A stretch of 64,000 nucleotides of DNA, taken from NCBI GenBank assembly GCA_947396885.1, contig OX377205.1, positions 28,211,899 to 28,275,898 of the forward strand, in the 5' to 3' direction. Under the pieces are notes generated by a model. It was given only the letters and a program-made list of their open reading frames with translations. It made no database searches and was not told the DNA's origin. Position 1 is the stretch's first letter. Each line of letters begins with the position of its first letter. Of this stretch, positions 55,371 to 64,000 are shown in pieces. Origin of the DNA: Heligmosomoides polygyrus polygyrus. Taxonomy: Eukaryota; Nematoda; Chromadorea; Rhabditida; Heligmosomidae. Made by a program: the position numbers and the translations under genes.

Positions 55371-56544
55371 TATTTAATCGAACCTCTACAATTGCTTATG
55401 TACGCCGCACTCTGCAGAAAAATTTCGTTCAAAAGCAGAGCCGAATTTCTCACGAGACAATGACAATTCAATTATATTCTCCTTTATGATTTCCCCATTC
55501 TGCAATGTTGACATGGTATCGAGGAAAATTCTTTGATTGCTGTAATGTTGCATGCCTATTTCCAGCTGGACACTTGGGAAAAAGAAGCAAGTTCAAGGAA
55601 ATGTCATTTGCTACAGTTTAACAAAAAGGTTAAACTGTAAACCATTTGTTTTATTTAGTTTACTTTTATTTCATAAGGACACACACATTCTGAGGGCTCC
55701 AAGAATTAGTGCATCAGTTGAGTTTACAACATTTTTATCCTTTGAGATTATGGCGACCTATGTTGAGACTTATTTCAAAGCGCAGAGAATCAAACATTTT
55801 CCTGTTTTTATATCAGACTCCACAATTTACTTAACAAACCAACGCAGAACATTTTGATTTTCTTGCGTTTCGATATGATCTCTAGCATTAACCAAGTCGA
55901 AAAGAATGTTTTCCAAACTAAACTAAAAACTCTACAGGAAGGTAAAACAAACTATTGTTATAGAATTAAGGCCTACTACTGCCTATTGCCTGTTGAATTC
56001 CTGCAAGTTTGTAATGTATTTGTCGCAAAAGCGTGAACGCGGTGTTTGAATCCTTTAAAAATATTCACTTCACTGAAGATAAGTGCATGAAGGTAGCAAT
56101 TTTTGAGTGAAGGAAGAGATCGTCATCGCCTTCCATGTTGCAATTTTCAGTTGATTTATTGTGAACATTTTGTTTTCGTGAAGTTACATACTAGTCTAGG
56201 CTCAGTAGAAGAAACTACAACAAGCACTTCGCCGTCAGCTATCACGTTATCAACCGAAGAAAAATCTCGACGGGCTGAACGGATGCATTGAGCGATCGTC
56301 TTTACACACAAAGCATTTGACATGCACTTTAAAATAGGCTCTGATTCAACACTTTTTTAGAAACCGAAATTTTAAAGCTTCCATATTCGGTGCTAATCTT
56401 TTCGGAGTGCGGCCATTCTGCTACTTCTTAAAAAGCAGTTTTTGCATTTTTCATCTCATTTTCGTCCACAGACACTTTTCGCAAACCGCCAGACGCTGCG
56501 AGAATATTTTATTCTCTTGCTTTGAGTAGCCCTTGAAGAAGAGA
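55371..56544 (+). other. Intergenic region, left part
   Basis: AT-rich sequence between the two family genes. ORFs here are short and unsupported. No repeat end is seen until 56545. Confidence 0.45.
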
Positions 56545-57320
56545 TTGGTAGAGATTTGGGGGATTCTGACGTCTATACCATTTTCAAACGTTTTTTTGCC
56601 TAATTTTCCAGCCTAGTGCTGTAGTATTCAACATGATGATGTAGAAATGTTCAACATCAGTGATAAACAGGTGAAAAGTGCACGAAGCACCACAGGGCAC
56701 AATAGGGCAACGTATAAAGGCTACAGGCTCCTCACAGTCTGTTACGATACATGGATCAATGACCTCGGGAAGAGCCATCCTGCTCGGATTTTCACCAGTA
56801 TGTGACGTTGGAAGTGTTCCAAGTGAGAAACGAGGTCTGTCAATCCTGCAAGTTAATCCCATCGATACATTCTTTCCCTCATGTCTGCCTGTCACCTGGA
56901 GATCAGAGGTCTGGTGAAGATTTTCTAAAACCTAACACCAACAATGTCTGAAGATGCTCGAGTGGTGATCCACCTGCTCACGCTGAGGTGTGCCCCGCCA
57001 AGACAAGGAACATTCGTATGAAGAAATCACGCTGACCGCTGACGCCGGCCCCAGCATACTAAAGGACTTCGAAGCACATCTACTTGAAGTTGACGAAGAC
57101 GTGGTGGTTAAAAATCCAGTCACTAACAAAGAAGTCGCAAGAAAGGTACTCTCTGCAGCGTACATCTAGAAAATGCGCAAAAAACGTCTGAAAATGGTAG
57201 AGACGTCAGAATCCCCCAAATCTCAGGTAGGGTATGTTACCCTCACACTCATGATGCGCCGTATCCCATTGTGACCCGTACTCCTTGGGTTTAGCGACTT
57301 GGCAAAAATAATCACATTTT
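56545..57320. mobile_element. Relative of the 13081-14557 palindromic element
   Basis: Matches the interior of the first copy (ttctgacgtctataccattt; gtataaaggctacaggctcc; gtgatccacctgct). Its ends fold on each other (gggggattctgacgtctata near 56558 and its complement near 57215). It lacks the left tRNA-like arm. The shared interior shows a dispersed family. Confidence 0.65.
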
Positions 57321-59099
57321 TATACAAACTGAGGGGTGAGGACTCTCGCTATATGACTCGCCGTTCAGACATACGCTTCAGACCCTTCCTTTGAAAGACA
57401 CCCCGAACATTTTGGTTATTACATCGTCAACAGAAAACGTTGAAAGTGTTGTGATCCAGAGCGCTACACTTTGCGCTTCTTGACGATAAAAAGAGTGCAG
57501 AGCGCTACATTAATGCGGAATTACTTAGAAAACCACTTGAAATATCTGGCAGAGAAATGCTTTGAACTGAAGTTTCAGATTCCAAAAGAAGAGGAAGGCT
57601 TTGCACAGATTGAACGACGGCTCAGAGGATTAAGCAAGAGTAAAGTACAACTAATCTTTCCTTGATTATTTCAAAAATTTTATTTGACCACAGGCACAGC
57701 AATGAACCACCTTTGTGCTATAGGAAAGATCAAGTTAACATAGTCTGAAGGTTGTGATCTGGCACCCTTCATATGTAGCAGTGGCAGATTCTTTCTTGTT
57801 TGTTGAAAAAATTAGAATCCTTTGTTCTGAGATAGGTATGAGATTTAAAGCTGAGATCGCAGCAGAATGGAAGCGTTGTCGAAAGCATGAAGAAATCTGT
57901 GTCACCGAGACAAATCAAGGCTTTAGTTCATTCTCAGAGGACATTCTCTATTGTTGTTGTTCATGTTATAACACAAGAAGCATTCAATTCCGTTCGAGTA
58001 ATGCTGACGACAATTTTGGGGGAAATGTGAAGGTCTAGTGCGAATTTCTGGCTGTGGAGCAAAGAGCTTTATTCAAATTGCAACAGCAACAGCAACCGCT
58101 TAAGCTGGCACTTCAAAAATTGCAGAAATTAGAGTTTAAACCCCCACTTCAACTTCATTATCTCCTACACAACATTGTGAAATTTTCGATTTTCATGGAT
58201 TTCTTCAGAAGCTCGCAGCATCACCGTTAACGGACGGCGTCAAAAATATATTTCCACAGTACACGAAATATGAAGCTAGTCCTAAGCAAGTTTGCTTTTT
58301 ATCCAACATTCGAATGCGTTCTTTGGAAAAACAATGCTTGTTACAAAACGCAATGACAGATTCTTCTCCGATGATTTGAAACGCCACAATTCACCAGATT
58401 TTCAAAAAATGCGTTCTTCCTATATGCGTCACATCGGAGGGAGTGTCGCATATAATGACTTTGGCTTCCATGAAAAGGTGCTTTTCGAGCCAAGGTATAA
58501 TAAAGAAAACTCAAAGCGTAGTGAATAAAATTACACATTTTTCTAGTCTCCTGAGTGGGCCTTAAAAAGTGACGACTGACTTCCTTACAACCTAATGCAA
58601 ATCACATCAGAGCCAAAATAATCAAGCTCAATCGAACTACACACGGGCTATTCGGAGCTTAATACCTGCTTCTCGCCTACAGGCCAAGAGGATTTCGTGC
58701 AACTTTGAGTTTAGCGATAATTACAATGGTATGGCCCTGCACTAGATGCAAACATATGCAGCGCAATACTTAGGATCTCGTTATCCAATTTTTACCGAGT
58801 CACCATGTTTTAGATTAAAAGCGTTAAATAAAGGAACTAACTTTGAGAAGGTCAGAGATTACTTTGAACACAGTACAAGCATCATGAAATCTCCGGCGAG
58901 GTTTAGGTGAATGTGGTTTGAACACACAGCGCTTCTAGTGCTACTAGGACGAACGCTGGGATTGGCGCACTTTCCCGACCGAATGCAGGTTTTTCCGAAA
59001 GATCTGCGTAGTCTTGAACTCCAAGCGGAACGGGACCATCTTCGAATTCACTGCAACTCACGAGCTTGCAGAATTTACGTTCACGGTAATTTCGAGCAT
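57321..59099 (+). other. Intergenic region, middle part
   Basis: No gene is supported. ORFs at 57471-57665 and 57754-58038 lack family similarity or splice signals that connect them. Confidence 0.4.
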
Positions 59100-59610
59100 A
59101 GAAAAATCTTTAGGATGTAGAGGGAAAACTATTCTATACACCTTTAATTTGAGGCGCTCAGGTATCTTCCTGTCACAAAGCACCCCAGTCAGTGAGCGCC
59201 ATTTGGACCAGGCTGTACTCACGCGCGCATTCACATCCAACTTTAGGCTGCCATCGGACATAACTGTTGATCGGAAATACTTGAAGGATGTAACTCGTGA
59301 GAACTCAGCACCACTGATCATGACAGATCCGTGCTCGTTCACATCCGTCGTCAAGTATTCCGCCTTTTTGACGTTTAGCTTGAGTCCGAACAATGCTAAG
59401 CGATCGCACCACGCCTTTGCCTGTCGCTCGAGTTCGGTCTTGTCTTCTCATCAAGCATGACTTCGTCAGCATACAGCAGCGTCCAAGGTGCCGCCATTTG
59501 GAGACCTCGTCAGGCTTCATCCATGACGACCACGAAGACCAGTGGGGATAGCGAAGATCCCTGGTGCACTCCGACAGAGATTGGAAACTCCATCGAGGTT
59601 CCCCCTATAG
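59100..59610 (-). mobile_element. RTE reverse transcriptase fragment
   Basis: Minus strand: EFPISVGVHQGSSLSPL, LLYADEVML (catalytic pair DE instead of DD), FGLKLNVKKAEYLTTDV, RKIPERLKLKVYRIV. Both ends are truncated. A frameshift at about 59450 separates the palm from the thumb. It is of the same family as 22321-25436. Confidence 0.85.
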
Positions 59611-60158
59611 ATTACTGCACGCGTGCGCTAATATTCTGTAAAATTCGAAGGTTGAGTTTGTAAGAACGTTTTTGTCAAAATCTTTAATGCAATTATATTA
59701 CAAGGAATGGGAAGCAGATCTAGAATGGTGCTTCGTAGTGTGAAATTCTTTGCTACGGTACTCCGTTATTGGGAGTTATGGAGCTCTAGGCAAACGCAGA
59801 ATGGTCGCTTATTTTATTAAGAACCGAGGACGTAACCTAGTCTGCGTTATGACTACGTCTGTCGAAGGGTACCCCCACTTTTCTGGTCGGCCTGAACCCT
59901 TGTTATGGGGGAGACGTCTCTTTCATCTGTAGATATCTGTTCCGCACGTACGCGGTGAACCTCGCTTGCCCTTCCAATTTCCGCATCCGTTCCAATTTGT
60001 TTCAAGCGAGAATCGCTGGCCCAAGCGCATCTCGGATCAGCGTTCACAGGGAGGTGACCGGCGGATTCCTAAATGCAACGGTGCCGACAGTTTCTCTCAC
60101 TTCTCGTTACACCTCGAGAAAGTGAAACCCCGCTGAAACTGGATAGAAAGCTGGACCC
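59611..60158 (+). other. Upstream region of the second gene
   Basis: No repeats or ORFs of note. It presumably contains the promoter of the gene at 60212. Confidence 0.4.
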
Positions 60159-60166
60159 TATATATA
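60159..60166 (+). promoter_or_regulatory. TATA box of the second gene
   Basis: TATATATA lies 53 bases before the ATG at 60212, a spacing compatible with a short 5' leader. A core promoter is inferred from motif and position only. Confidence 0.55.
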
Positions 60167-60211
60167 GAGGAGTGGCCACTCGGCTCTTCGTCCAATTTCA
60201 AACCTGTGACG

Positions 60212-60283
60212 ATGATTCTCCTAATCTGTGTGCTGGTGCTGATTAACGGCAACAGCGCTTGCATGAAGACTGTGCCAGGAGAT
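60212..60283 (+). CDS. Signal-peptide exon of the second gene
   Basis: 24 codons, hydrophobic residues 2-11, small residues at -3 and -1 of the predicted cleavage (N-S-A). The mature N terminus would begin CMKTVPGD. Donor gtgagc. Confidence 0.75.
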
Positions 60284-63200
60284 GTGAGCTTCTTTCTCAT
60301 TACTCCTCTCTTATTTGCTCGGAACGCCGTGTTCTGACATCGTATCCAATCTTTAATAAAAAATTGGTGAATGCATTTTTGCTAATATAGAATCTGTGCT
60401 TGTCTGAATGTGTGAATCTGTCTAGGAGTATAGAAACATTCAATCTGTATATGGAATTTGTTCCTCTGCTTCCTAACAGTGCTAAACAGTTCTCTTGTTT
60501 ATTCCAGTATTTGAACATTCCATTATTCCATTTTTATTCAAAGGAACATCTGTAGGCGTGTTGAGTTGAACCACATTTGTTTGTTCTGGCATGCCGCTGG
60601 AAGCATAAACAGTCTCAGCTAGTTTTCTAGTCGATAATTAATTTTTGAGAGCGTGGAAGCGCAGCCGGAGGAGACAACGGTTGATGCGTGCCTGGGTCGC
60701 ACAACTGGTACCAGACTTCTCTGGTAAGGAAAAATAAATAAAAAACCGCCTTCTCCATCGGTTGGCCAACACCAGTCATTGCATAGGCCATACATTTATC
60801 CAAATTTCTTCCGCGGCAAAACTAAATAGTGCGACGCGTTCCGCGTTAGCCCCATCCTTTATCCAATATCCCTACTTAATTTTTCAATTTCAAAAAAAAG
60901 TGTTCAAAATTGTGGAGCGCAGTCGGAGGAGGCGCGACTGTCGCGTGCACCCGATACCAGGTTCCTGGTTCGGATTTACCGCCCAGGCCAACCAAGCTTT
61001 CCATCCCTCCGTGGTCGGTGAATTGATACCAGACGTGTCTGGGAAGGATAAAGCGCTGACTTGTTCATCGGCTGGCCACTGCAAGTCATTGTACGGCCAA
61101 ATACGCATTCAACTCGCCTCCATGACACCCCGTGCGTGGCGCATCCCAAAGGGATTGAATAACGCCGTCCTTTTATCCTTTTATCCTTTAATGTTCAAAA
61201 TTGACTGAAGTTGCTTTTCGCTATTAAAATTCATTTATAAAACTAAGAGCTATTCTTTGTTTTCAAAAAAGCACACTGCGAAAAGGCTGTTTTTCCGTAG
61301 AAACTTCGGGTTCCTCCAACACGCTGTATATGCAAACAGTAGCAAGCGAAAATCTATGCGAGCCCTTTTTGCAAACAATTGTGAAGACAACTTAAGTATC
61401 GAAACTGTTCTGTTCAAAACTATTTGCCTCCTCGAATACTCGTAGTTCTGAGCGACCTAGTCTCCCTTATCACGAGCTTTTTTCTTCTATAGTTTTTTCA
61501 CTGTTATATTTTATTATTGTTATGTTTTTACCAGAAAAAATTCTGTCACTTCGGTATTAAGTTGAGTCCTTGCGATTGTAATGATTCCACATTTGCTCCG
61601 CCGAAACACGATAGCAATTGCTGTGAAATTGCTAAAGGAGAGCTAAAATGACCAGCCCATAACTAATGTAGGTGTCGTATTCATAAAGGTGTTGATCGCA
61701 GAGCGTTCAGCAGTGCAGGGGTTCCTTCTACATACACAGTTATTTTTCTTTTGTTGTTGCAGACATTTTATAGCTTCCAGAAATTTTCGAGGCGAATACA
61801 CTTTAATTTACACTAGATTTTACGTCATCTTGAACATTTTACGTCTTTTCTATTTAAACCGCCGCGTATCAGCAAAATCATAGCGAAAAGTTGCGGTTGA
61901 AGGGAGCAAGACAGATTAAACTCCATTCCCAATCGGTTAGTGTTAACGATAAGTGTTTCCTAAATGCAACGCCAAACCTGTCTAAGTATGTGCTTGTTTG
62001 CTCGCCCGCACCGCAGAATTTATTTTATTCGTTCGTTCCTTAGGTTCAACGTGTTCAACCAAAATAAAATCATTCCCTTCTGTTTCGGATGCTTGCGGTT
62101 TTCCTTGGTAGAAGCGTATTTGGCCCATATCGCTACAGCATCCGCTTGTGATACTCAGACTCTCACACGTCACCGACATAAGTCATCCCGATGGATGTGC
62201 GCTGCGATGTCACCATACGGCGAACAATAAAAAACTGGAACTCGTCCAAAGTCCAAGCGCGCCCTCCATTACACGTAATTGTGCTGTGAGAATGAGACGG
62301 GTTAACGATTTGCAAGGGAGAGTCTCTGATACCGTCATTTTTTAAGGACGAATACTAGAGCGCCAAGCGCATTTGGAGTGTGAACCGGTTGCCCTGTGCA
62401 GCATTATTCTGGTCACTAGTTTTGGTTCTGCTCAGACCAAATTTGTCAAAGCTGCGTCACTCTGGAAAGGACAAAATAATATTGTACGTAATACGGCGTC
62501 TAAGAAAAGTGATCAATTAGTGGCTGTGCATGGTGATTGTTCGTCTTCCATGATTTCCTAAACAAGTGTACGTTTTTTCTCTAGTTTTTCAGCAAAAAAG
62601 AGTGAAAATTAGTAAAAGCCTTTTCCCGGTAGGCGAAAAACCTCAACACTGTATTTTCTAAACTCAAACGTGCTATTTAAAGGCAAAGTGCTCTACCGGT
62701 AAAACGACGATTTTATTAACAAAAAGAGTGACGGTTTCCACAGTCATCTGTCCAAATTCGTACCCGCAAAAGACTATCTAAGAAATGCGTCTATCTTTGA
62801 GTCATTGATCTTTGCTTGTTCGCTGTCTTAGAAAATAAATCCTGGGCTACAAGGGTAGAAAAAGCTAGCAGTCTAACGTCTTCTTTGCAAAAAATAGGAT
62901 TAAGATTCCGTTCGTACTCCGCGAAATATTCCGTAAATTAGGTGCTGGGGGGGGGGGGGGGGGGGGTGCGGCCTGCGAAGCTTCAAACCGAGTGGGTGCT
63001 TACATTTACTTGTTAGCCTGAAGACTGTTATCACCTATTGGGCACTTGCTCTTAAGGCTGTGCTCCCTTGTGAATATGTACTACTGCTCCACCATAATCC
63101 ACAATGCATATACAAATAGTGTTTCGAATTGTATCGAATTTGTTCCACTCACCGCTTCTTCACGAATGAGTTTTGCTGCAGAGCTTATGAGTCTCCCGGC

Positions 63201-64000
63201 AGGGATAAGCGACGACGTTAATCACATCCTCTTTGGGCCACACCACGCATTCCACTTCTACAGGATATCGAAAGAACAATTTCAAGGCATCTTTGGCCTA
63301 TGCATCAACTTTCGGTGGCCAGCCCATGGAAAAGTCAGTTCTGTCCTTCCCGGATAAGTACAGTACCAATTCTTCGACTGTAAGCAAGGGTTCGTTGGCC
63401 TGGATGGAAACCATCGATCCATTACAATTGATTTGAGCTGCGTCTCCTCCGACTGCTTTATATCGCTCTGGTTCTTACCGAATGAAATTCTGAAATAAAC
63501 ATGTGTTAACGTAGTTTTGCACACAAGGATTAGAAGTAATTTTTGCTAGTAGTAGGCAATGCATTTTAAGTACGAAAAATGCGCTCTAGTGTGATTACTG
63601 ATTGAAAGACTACCTACACTAGTGGGAAACCCATCTGGCGTACTGGGGAAAAGTGTGATGAAATCAGTTTCATACTAAAGCGCTCCACTAAAATGAAGCA
63701 AGGCGATTAATGATGTTCACAAATGAAAGAAGTAGCTGAATTCACTCCCTATTTTTCAGGTGCCGCACATTGATGATCCTGGTGAGTGACTGGTGGCAAG
63801 CGATCTTTCTTTCTGTTGCGACGATTGCAAGGAAGTGAGTTTGAAATGGAGATTCAGTTATGAAATGGTATTTAGTCTGCGATAACTGCGCAGCCGCAAC
63901 CGACCTCACATGCCCACAAGAGTACATGTGCGACTTTTCCTATCTCAAGAGATCGAAGAATGGCGCTCAGTGCTCGACGTAAGTGGACACTTCATTGCTT
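60212..64000 (+). CDS. Second cysteine-module gene, 5' end (3' partial)
   Basis: Three exons: 60212-60283, 63760-63781 and 63876-63978. Exon 1 starts ATG and encodes a signal peptide with hydrophobic core MILLICVLVLI and likely cleavage after NSA (residue 16), ending in phase 0 before gtgagc. Exon 2 is 22 nt (phase 0 to 1, VPHIDDP). Exon 3 encodes CDNCAAATDLTCPQEYMC, the C-x2-C-x7-C-x5-C motif of the D/B exons, and ends in phase 2 before gtaagt. All phases agree, and the DDP-V-C junction parallels the T-P-C join before B exons in the first gene. The first intron is 3.5 kb, the second 94 nt. It is probably a secreted paralogue, or the start of another array, beyond the window. Confidence 0.72.
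60655..60785 (+). repeat. Dispersed repeat, copy 1
   Basis: Shares gcgcagccggaggag, the ggtaccaga/tctggtaagga block and ggccaacaccagtcattg with copy 2. Partial. Confidence 0.6.
60905..61160 (+). repeat. Dispersed repeat, copy 2
   Basis: The longest copy: gcgcagtcggaggagg, ccaggccaaccaagc, tctgggaaggataa, ggctggccactgcaagtc, then gcgtggcgcatcccaaaggg. The last part also occurs just upstream of the D exons (for example 34375), so cassette introns carry a remnant of the same repeat. Confidence 0.65.
62947..62966 (+). repeat. Poly-G run (20 G)
   Basis: An uninterrupted G homopolymer. Its true length is uncertain. It could form a quadruplex on the plus strand. Confidence 0.85.
63300..63450 (-). 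repeat. Dispersed repeat, copy 3 (inverted)
   Basis: The minus strand reads cagtcggaggagacgc, ccaggccaacgaacc, atccgggaaggacag, gggctggccaccg, in the same order as copy 2. Confidence 0.65.
63760..63781 (+). CDS. 22-nt micro-exon of the second gene
   Basis: Acceptor ttttcag, donor gtgagt. It converts phase 0 to phase 1, the phase used by every cassette exon of the first gene, which supports it despite its size. Confidence 0.65.
63876..63978 (+). CDS. Exon 3 of the second gene (D/B-like cysteine motif)
   Basis: 103 nt, acceptor atttag, donor gtaagt, phase 1 to 2. It carries C-x2-C-x7-C-x5-C plus a fifth cysteine near its end (GAQC), so it is longer than the first gene's D/B exons and fuses what looks like the start of the next half-module. 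Confidence 0.72.

Larger units (their letters stand above)
60284..63759 (+). other. First intron of the second gene
   Basis: Contains three copies of a dispersed repeat (60655-60785, 60905-61160, and 63300-63450 inverted) and a 20-base poly-G run. ORFs such as 60762-61208 follow the repeat and are not genes. Confidence 0.5.

Noticed and set aside
57754..58038. 94-codon plus-strand ORF in the intergenic region
   Set aside because: No homology, promoter or splice context; the cysteines do not follow the family spacing.
62131..62230. Candidate exon after gctacag with a CDTQT start
   Set aside because: It would need a phase that breaks the exon 1 to micro-exon join, and it runs into a stop without a donor.

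Overview
ORGANISM. The window looks like nuclear DNA of a parasitic nematode, most likely a strongylid (hookworm-like) species. The basis is short exons with TTTCAG-type acceptors, cysteine-rich secreted modules of the kind nematodes expand, and a nematode-style transposon load (RTE and CR1 LINEs, BEL/Pao, Tc1, mariner, Penelope-like, MITEs). No species call is possible from sequence alone. All translations and alignments were done by eye.

MAIN GENE (+ strand, enters before base 1, stops at 55143, poly(A) signal at 55365-55370). I assembled 21 exons by hand. Most belong to a four-exon cassette D-A-B-C (84, 144, 84 or 87, and 144 nt) present four times, plus a lone C exon at the left edge. All cassette exons are phase 1 at both ends. 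D and B carry C-x2-C-x9-C-x5-C. A and C carry C-x4-C-x18-C-x18-C. D+A and B+C therefore each encode one eight-cysteine module. Four terminal exons (36015-36147, 41786-41925, 54846-54960, 55020-55143) encode two six-cysteine domains resembling the nematode C6 type. The 21 exons total 2486 nt and keep one open frame of 827 codons plus stop; coding is about 4.5 percent of the locus.

SECOND GENE (+ strand, starts 60212, leaves the window). A TATA box, a signal-peptide exon, a 22-nt exon and an exon with a B/D-type cysteine motif show a related gene downstream, so the window is part of a tandem family.

TRANSPOSON LAYOUT. 1.2 kb: RTE tail. 3.7-7.4 kb: RTE-1-type copy (-) split by a CR1 fragment and holding an inverted duplication. 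11.7 kb: TTCGAA tandem repeats. 13.1-14.6 kb: palindromic element with tRNA-like arms, with a relative at 56.5-57.3 kb. 16.1-17.6 kb: DDE transposase relic split by an internally deleted RTE. 19.2 kb: hAT-type MITE. 21.1 kb: TA-flanked MITE. 22.3-25.4 kb: nearly intact RTE with 15-bp target duplications. 27.6-28.9 kb: mariner. 30.4-31.5 kb: Penelope-like GIY-YIG fragment inside long inverted repeats. 36.4-37.9 kb: Tc1-like element. 38.2-41.4 kb: decayed RTE. 42.5-52.8 kb: BEL/Pao element (-) with a CR1 nested in its left LTR. 59.1-59.6 kb: RTE fragment.

HOW IT FITS. The duplicated cassettes carry their introns with them, so sister introns serve as empty-site controls. The RTE at 22.3 kb, the mariner, the hAT MITE and the 21.1-kb MITE all entered after cassette duplication. 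Exon B is identical in cassettes 2 and 3, and D of cassettes 4 and 5 differs at one base, so the array is still being homogenised. The protein product is probably secreted and modular; its function is unknown.
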